Positions 19,201 to 20,771 of a stretch of 20,771 nucleotides of DNA are shown piece by piece; position 1 is the stretch's first letter; each line of letters opens with the position of its first letter. The stretch is from positions 1 to 20,771 of the forward strand of contig JAKCWW010010942.1 in assembly GCA_026260175.1 (NCBI GenBank). The letters are read 5' to 3'. The notes under the pieces were generated by a model. It saw only the letters and a list, made by a program, of their open reading frames with translations, did not search any database and was not told the origin of the DNA. The position numbers and the translations under genes are program-made. The stretch is from Reticulitermes lucifugus (Eukaryota; Arthropoda; Insecta; Blattodea; Rhinotermitidae).

Positions 19201-19465
19201 CAGATTTCAACTTCCAACCTCCTGATTGTAAAGTAGAAGTAATGTTTGATTTCTTCTAGTTCTTTACATTTCACCATACCCTATCATCCTGTCATCTCTT
19301 TCTGTATAAATAACCTTTCCAAATGACACAGTTTTCCGAGTCTACCAATCATTTTAACAAATTGCTAGACTGATGCTGAGATTTTCTCTGTTATAGCTCA
19401 TGGGGCGTCCTCCAGGTGCTTCTCCTCAACCCGGCAGAGACCAGGGATCATCAATTGCAAATCGG
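1104..19465 (+). CDS. partial multi-exon gene for a Thr/Ser/Pro-rich mucin-like protein (ten internal exons)
   Basis: This is the only gene I can support. It joins 1104-1244, 2268-2546, 3589-3954, 5098-5283, 12826-14781, 17331-17369, 17448-17537, 17934-18020, 18409-18669 and 19397-19465, giving 1,158 codons with no stop. All introns begin GT and end AG, and all lie between codons (phase 0). Seen directly: strong Thr, Ser and Pro bias, Thr-run blocks in three exons, and no Cys outside the exons at 2268 and 17448. Known: Thr/Ser/Pro tracts of this kind are typical of O-glycosylated mucin domains. Inferred: a secreted or cell-surface protein. The start codon and signal peptide lie upstream of the window, no membrane span is visible in the joined frame, and the 3' end is not secure. 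I do not recognise the family and assign no symbol. The exon chain is well supported; the weakest borders are the 3' ends of the second and third exons. Confidence 0.82.
1245..2267 (+). other. intron, 1,023 bases
   Basis: Its borders are GTGAGT and TTATTGCAG. It contains a run of C interrupted by one T at about 1520-1534 and a short ACTGACTAACTG-like simple stretch near 1750-1775. I see no gene or recognisable mobile element. A frame open over the donor (1249-1491) has no coding character and lies in a different frame from the exon. Confidence 0.65.
2268..2546 (+). CDS. exon 2 (93 codons; 3' border uncertain)
   Basis: The acceptor is TTATTGCAG ending at 2267. The frame from 2268 starts LAPTPPPKSTDGNVEE and stays open to a stop at 2601-2603. 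The content remains exon-like (polar, Lys/Thr/Pro, with TTLPPF and LPSTTPRG) well past the first possible donor at 2337 (GAG before GTAATA). I therefore place the end at CAG before GTCCAG at 2547, which keeps phase 0, although that donor is weak. A donor at 2447 (GTACAG) would break the phase pattern. The long form carries two Cys, unlike most of the protein. If the 2337 donor is used, the exon is only 23 codons and these Cys are lost. Confidence 0.6.
2547..3588 (+). other. intron, about 1,042 bases
   Basis: This is AT-rich sequence ending in TATATCCTACAG. The stretch just after the assumed donor has an acceptor-like TTCTTGCCACAG at about 2589-2600 and a good donor-like CAG before GTAAGG near 2620. 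The frame of exon 2 has a stop between them, so no alternative exon in that frame fits. No repeat family was recognised. Confidence 0.55.
3589..3954 (+). CDS. exon 3 (122 codons)
   Basis: The acceptor is TATATCCTACAG ending at 3588. The frame from 3589 begins ETSAVPPTEIQQVLTSTSAP and stays open to a stop at 4015-4017. The best phase-0 donor is TCT before GTTAGT at 3955. It has T at +3 but a perfect AGT at +4 to +6, and the residues past it (RCNYKRKQHK) lose the gene's composition. The exon has a Ser/Pro/Ala-rich first quarter, a basic patch around SRSELKHRLASMRENL that could form a helix, a Gln/Ser/Pro segment, and a second basic patch around SSFRRSVELTRG. There is no Cys. The function is unknown. 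Confidence 0.7.
3955..5097 (+). other. intron, 1,143 bases, with a possible read-through end
   Basis: The borders are GTTAGT and a TTTGCAG acceptor at 5091-5097. Reading on from exon 3 meets a stop at 4015-4017, and a canonical AATAAA follows at 4136-4141, so a short isoform is possible. No mobile element was recognised. A minus-strand frame at 4576-4788 has no coding character. Confidence 0.55.
5098..5283 (+). CDS. exon 4 (62 codons) with a short Ser-Thr-Thr repeat
   Basis: The acceptor is TTTGCAG at 5091-5097 and the donor is TCT before GTAAGTG at 5284, a near-perfect match. The exon is 186 bases, phase 0 on both sides. The translation moves from a basic, Ser/Arg-rich half (IPRLSSRYRSELLRATG) into Val/Pro/Thr repeats (VPTVPTVSTTSTTSTTEQ). 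The three STT units are near-identical 9-base repeats. The basic RLSSRYRSELLR stretch loosely echoes SRSELKHRLASMR in exon 3, which might mark an old internal duplication. No Cys is present. Clean splice sites and compositional fit make this a secure exon. Confidence 0.83.
5764..5776 (+). repeat. left target-site duplication of the SINE
   Basis: TTCTAAGTCAGGT is repeated exactly at 6070-6082 on the other side of the SINE. A 13-base perfect duplication is what LINE-driven retrotransposition leaves behind, and its integrity suggests a fairly recent insertion. Confidence 0.88.
5777..6069 (+). mobile_element. tRNA-derived SINE, full length
   Basis: This 293-base element has a tRNA-like head with a Pol III A box, TAGCGTAGTCG at 5788-5798, which fits TRGYNNARNNG exactly. 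A B box, GGATCAAATCC at 5832-5842, matches 9 of 11 positions of GGTTCGANTCC. A GC-rich body follows, containing GGGGGTAAAGCGG, and the element ends in a TTTACC-type tail. It is flanked by a perfect 13-base duplication. It does not code for protein; Pol III transcription and copying by a partner LINE are inferred from its class. It is much more GC-rich than the surrounding intron. From memory, the body resembles SINEs of cockroaches, termites and related insects, which supports the lineage guess. Confidence 0.88.
6070..6082 (+). repeat. right target-site duplication of the SINE
   Basis: This is an exact 13-base copy of 5764-5776, directly after the TTTACCTGTACC tail of the element. Confidence 0.88.
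6653..6678 (+). repeat. CTT/TTC microsatellite in a pyrimidine-rich tract
   Basis: About eight to nine uninterrupted TTC units lie within a longer C/T-rich region at about 6600-6725. The open reading frame across it is a by-product of the simple repeat (poly-Ser and Phe/Leu runs) and is not a gene. Confidence 0.9.
7653..7881. mobile_element. pogo/Tc1-mariner-like MITE, 229 bases
   Basis: The left end CAGTAGTCCCCCCATATCC and the reverse complement of the right end, CAGCAGAACCCCCGTATCC, are imperfect terminal inverted repeats. Both continue into a CGCGG-type block. The element is flanked by TA on both sides (7651-7652 and 7882-7883), the target duplication of the Tc1/mariner/pogo superfamily. 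From memory, the CAG..CCC..TATCCGCGG end is the style seen in Tigger/pogo elements. It has no coding capacity, so it would need a transposase encoded elsewhere. The only open frame inside, on the minus strand, is a shadow. Confidence 0.82.
9868..9965 (+). mobile_element. degenerate tRNA-derived SINE head
   Basis: The stretch AAGCTGGTTAGGTCAGCGG followed by TAAAGCATC is tRNA-like in its D-arm region. AGTTCAGATCT about 40 bases later is a decayed B box (about 4 mismatches to GGTTCGANTCC). The 3' part does not resemble the SINE at 5777, so this is probably a different family or only a fragment. No target duplication was found. The borders are approximate. Confidence 0.45.
10086..10168. repeat. 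83-base inverted-repeat (hairpin) element
   Basis: ATTCAAGTCTTCTGGGATGT at 10086-10105 pairs with ACATCCTAGAAGACTTGAAT at 10149-10168, with 19 of 20 positions complementary around a spacer of 43 bases. This is a tiny MITE-like palindrome, or two opposed ends of a larger repeat. The right arm is echoed at about 10989-11003 (CACATCCTAGAAGAC), in the same orientation. Confidence 0.7.
10169..11003 (-). repeat. probable dispersed repeat of unknown class
   Basis: Read on the minus strand from 11003, the end GTCTTCTAGGATGTG plus the following CGCTGGCCC block resembles the terminus of the hairpin at 10086-10168. Inside, 10365-10480 and 10498-10615 form a diverged tandem pair about 133 bases apart. 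The clearest matches are ATTTTGAGTC and TTGCCA(A/G)CACAT(A/G)AAG. This supports one old non-coding mobile element occupying the zone. The family is not recognised and the borders are approximate. Confidence 0.4.
12826..14781 (+). CDS. exon 5, giant central exon (652 codons) with the mucin-like repeat
   Basis: The acceptor is TTTTCTCCTTGCAG ending at 12825. The donor is CAA before GTAAGG at 14782. The length is 1,956 bases, phase 0 at both ends. Residues 1 to about 350 are Ser/Thr/Asn/Pro-rich low-complexity sequence with scattered Asn-X-Ser/Thr sites. From about 350, Thr density rises. Residues 426 to about 525 are a repeat of the form (I/V)PTTT(N), with the clearest 11-residue period at VPTTTNIPTTT. 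After the repeat, residues 566-612 change character. They contain YVIFGIYPNGTVFRKIP with a glycosylation-type NGT at 578-580, then HNPFYPDHRYF, which looks like a real structured or binding motif. There is no Cys in the exon. O-glycosylation of the Thr tract is inferred from composition. The family is not recognised. Confidence 0.92.
14101..14400 (+). repeat. coding Thr-rich minisatellite, half-unit (I/V)PTTT
   Basis: Near-identical DNA units of 33 bases, built from two half-units (CCAACAACCACA and CCAACAACTACA), encode VPTTTN and IPTTT alternately. The left part (14110-14190) is almost perfect and the right part is more diverged, with Ile, Ser, Asn and Asp replacements. This suggests expansion on the left side by slippage or unequal crossing-over. 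Open frames on the minus strand here (poly Val/Gly and Cys-rich) are shadows of the repeat. Confidence 0.9.
14782..17330 (+). other. intron, 2,549 bases
   Basis: It runs from GTAAGG to GTGTTACAG. The frame of exon 5 stays open 65 codons into it, to a stop at 14974-14976 (see findings). A decayed antisense SINE occupies about 16410-16663. An AATAAA lies at 16254-16259. In the rest, AT-rich and without repeats I recognise, I see nothing coding. Confidence 0.7.
16410..16663 (-). mobile_element. old tRNA-derived SINE, antisense, same family as the one at 5777
   Basis: Read on the minus strand it starts GCCCGGATAGGTCAGTTAAT (A-box region) and has a decayed B box TGTTTGACTCC. Its body, GGGGGTAAAGAGGTC followed by TGACCAC and CATCAAGTGC, lines up with the GGGGGTAAAGCGGCC, TGACCAC and CATCTAGTGC blocks of the SINE at 5777-6069. 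It is clearly more mutated and shows no target duplication, so it is an older insertion. The 3' border is approximate. Confidence 0.75.
17331..17369 (+). CDS. exon 6, 39-base mini-exon (13 codons)
   Basis: The acceptor is GTGTTACAG ending at 17330 and the donor is CAG before GTATGC at 17370. It reads VQQLPSVRAASPQ, in phase 0, with a composition that fits its neighbours. It is followed by a very short 78-base intron. The small size means it rests on its splice sites, phase and composition rather than length. Confidence 0.68.
17448..17537 (+). CDS. exon 7 (30 codons), Cys-containing
   Basis: The acceptor is TTTTCTCACAG ending at 17447 and the donor is TCT before GTAAGT at 17538, a near-perfect match. 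It reads from SYYDSKQVCMCQTSAF to EMMTDICS in phase 0. Its three Cys, two of them as CMC, stand out in a protein otherwise almost without Cys. It is separated from exon 6 by only 78 bases. The role is unknown; disulphide or cross-linking use is a guess. Confidence 0.7.
17538..17933 (+). other. intron, 396 bases, strongly pyrimidine-rich
   Basis: It runs from GTAAGT to TCTATCCATAG. From about 17650 to 17860 the + strand is dominated by C and T with many TTTC/CTTT steps. Two overlapping open frames here (Phe/Ser/Leu-rich) are by-products of that bias. Confidence 0.65.
17934..18020 (+). CDS. exon 8 (29 codons)
   Basis: The acceptor is TCTATCCATAG ending at 17933 and the donor is TTG before GTAAGTGG at 18021. 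It begins QRPQQPSGPTEAPARTSG and ends in a hydrophobic segment, FILGNLISNAL. The hydrophobic end runs into GIDPQRGF in exon 9, so the two exons probably encode one small folded or amphipathic element. It is 87 bases, phase 0, with no Cys. Confidence 0.82.
18021..18408 (+). other. intron, 388 bases
   Basis: It runs from GTAAGT to GTGTTTCTAG. No repeat or RNA gene was seen. A frame at 18183-18416 crosses the next acceptor but is not in the reading frame of exon 9. Confidence 0.7.
18409..18669 (+). CDS. exon 9 (87 codons) with a second Thr-rich tract
   Basis: The acceptor is TGTGTTTCTAG ending at 18408 and the donor is CTG before GTATGT at 18670. The exon is 261 bases, phase 0. It opens with a non-repetitive block, GIDPQRGFLPSTRAEFLASI. 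A Thr/Ala-rich tract with a run of Thr (TTPTTTTTTMATATT) follows, then a Pro/Ser/Thr linker. It ends in an acidic-hydrophobic stretch, AAGVLDDFSFLNVL, that continues into exon 10. The layout of folded block, mucin-like linker and folded block repeats on a small scale the arrangement seen in exon 5. Confidence 0.88.
18670..19396 (+). other. intron, 727 bases
   Basis: It runs from GTATGT to TCTCTGTTATAG. It contains no recognisable repeat or coding segment. Confidence 0.7.
19397..19465 (+). CDS. exon 10 (23 codons)
   Basis: The acceptor is TCTCTGTTATAG ending at 19396 and the donor is CGG before GTGAGA at 19466. It reads from LMGRPPGASPQPGRDQG to SSIANR, rich in Gly, Pro, Ser and Arg, and of low complexity. 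It is 69 bases, phase 0. If the donor is not used, the frame adds 10 codons and stops at 19496-19498. This is the last exon with good support. Confidence 0.77.
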
Positions 19466-20613
19466 GTGAGATGCTTGCAACAGAAGCTTAACCCTTGAGC
19501 CTTTTCAACTCTATGTAGTAAACTGTCCCAGGCATTTAAAACTGCTCGTCATTTTCATGTTTGCTGTTTAATCACATCTTCTTCTAGTGCCTGGCAATAA
19601 CAGGTTAAAATCTGGTTTTAAAATGTGTGTCTCAGTATCGTGGTTGGTAACTGAAAATAGCTTTTGTGAACTCTCTTCTCATATTTTATTTAAGCATTCT
19701 GTCCATTCTTCTCTATGTAAGTTAGTTTTGCTCCTTGTAGCAAACCATATGAAAATCTTCTGTAATAGCACCATGAATACTATCCCAAGAGGCACATGTT
19801 ATCTGTTCCTTATTGATGCTTTCTTTACATGAAGATAACACCAGCCCACCACAAAACCACCAGCTGACAGACCTGTAACTACCCTACCTCTGGCTCCTGT
19901 CCACCTGACTTGGATTGCCTTACAAGAATATGAAGCTCACACCTGCACCTTTCTTGTAATTAAAATGAATGTTCAAGCCTGTTAAAATATTGCTTCATCC
20001 CATGTCATTCTTTAAGCTAGAAGGTAAATATACAGATCTCCCTGTGCCTAAGTACTGTCCTGGAAGGCATATAGGAAACATGGATATAGAGATCCAGGAA
20101 TTCTAAATCTCAGAAATAGAGTCAGGTAAATAGGTAGCTTCATGATCCAGCCACTTCTTTCTTGAAGAAAGGACACAAAGCTAATTTGAACATGGTGACA
20201 AAGACAAAAATCTCTGCACCGATCTTATCCTTGCCATCCCAAATATCTTGCACCTAAGAGGACATTTTATTGTACTTCATGTCGCCCTGTTGACCTCCAT
20301 CATTACTTAATTTTGAATCCAGTTATACCTTTAATCTATTACATATATATTTAATTATTTTGCATTACCATAATTTTGCATTCATATCTGCTTGTTCAAC
20401 CCCTTCCACATTTTGGCCACTTATAATTCTTTCATCTTCCTTTATCATTGCAATATATCAGTGCCATTATTATATAAAGAAATTTGAATTTTATTTTTCT
20501 TTTTAATATGTTGTGTGTGTTTTTTGTGTTTCATATATGAGGAGTGGGAAACTTTTTACTGTGTCCATGGATTATATATTTGTTTTTCATATTCCATGTT
20601 TGTACCTCACCAG
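19466..20613 (+). other. downstream intron or 3' flank
   Basis: After the GTGAGA donor I see no secure exon for over 1.1 kb. A frame at 19587-19832 has ordinary composition and no phase-0 splice borders. The region around 20330-20590 is very AT-rich, with T-runs and a GT run. It holds no repeat I can name. Confidence 0.55.
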
Positions 20614-20721
20614 CAGGCATCCATGAATGCCACCATGTTAGGTGTCAACTTTTGCCACATCAATATCCCTGAAGAAATGGAATTATTAAAATTCAAGTTA
20701 AACAAATCTTATTATAACTAA
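20614..20721 (+). CDS. candidate terminal exon (35 codons), weak
   Basis: A T-rich stretch and CCTCACCAG precede 20614, giving a phase-0 acceptor. The frame from there reads QASMNATMLGVNFCHINIPE and on to KLNKSYYN before a stop at 20719-20721. The phase matches the rest of the gene, but the composition (Met/Leu/Lys/Tyr) does not. The stop falls inside a TAAC microsatellite, and no AATAAA is visible before the window ends. It could equally be unspliced intron. Confidence 0.2.
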   Translation, partial: QASMNATMLGVNFCHINIPEEMELLKFKLNKSYYN

Positions 20722-20734
20722 CTAACTAACTAAC
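20715..20734 (+). repeat. (TAAC)5 microsatellite
   Basis: Five perfect TAAC units lie close to the right edge. Such a short tetranucleotide run can be a simple repeat or the tail of a non-LTR retroelement. The sequence to its left is too ambiguous to decide. Confidence 0.85.
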
Positions 20735-20771
20735 TCCATGGAGCAGAGTCCTTCTTGAGAAGCTAACAGGT

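Overview
The window looks like a piece of an insect nuclear genome. Short AT-poor exons sit in long AT-rich introns with GT..AG borders. There are tRNA-derived SINEs, a pogo-like MITE, microsatellites and decayed repeats, and nothing that looks bacterial or viral. The SINE resembles, from memory, families I associate with cockroaches, termites and related orthopteroid insects. That lineage guess is an inference and is not proven by the sequence.

One gene dominates and runs left to right on the + strand. I can assemble ten internal exons: 1104-1244, 2268-2546, 3589-3954, 5098-5283, 12826-14781, 17331-17369, 17448-17537, 17934-18020, 18409-18669 and 19397-19465. They join into one open frame of 3,474 bases, or 1,158 codons. 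Every exon is a multiple of three and every junction is phase 0. Neither the true start codon, signal peptide and promoter nor a secure last exon is inside the window, so the gene is partial at both ends. The product is rich in Thr, Ser and Pro and nearly free of Cys. It carries a mucin-like repeat tract in the 652-codon central exon and smaller Thr runs in the exons at 5098 and 18409. I do not recognise the family. A secreted or surface mucin-like protein is the best inference.

The rest is intronic. Bases 1-1103 are upstream intron or flank, with a repeat remnant at the left edge. The 7.5 kb intron 5284-12825 holds a young SINE with a perfect 13-bp target duplication, a CTT microsatellite, a 229-bp TA-flanked MITE, a degenerate SINE and a compound repeat zone around 10.08-11.01 kb. 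The 2.5 kb intron 14782-17330 holds an old antisense copy of the first SINE family. The right part has small exons, including a 39-base exon and a 78-base intron. The last 1.3 kb has one weak candidate terminal exon and a (TAAC)5 microsatellite.

No tRNA, rRNA, CRISPR or intact transposase gene was seen. The main points of interest are the strictly phase-0 exon architecture, the mucin-like repeat, a conserved-looking aromatic block behind it, a Cys-rich mini-exon, and possible intron-retention isoforms.
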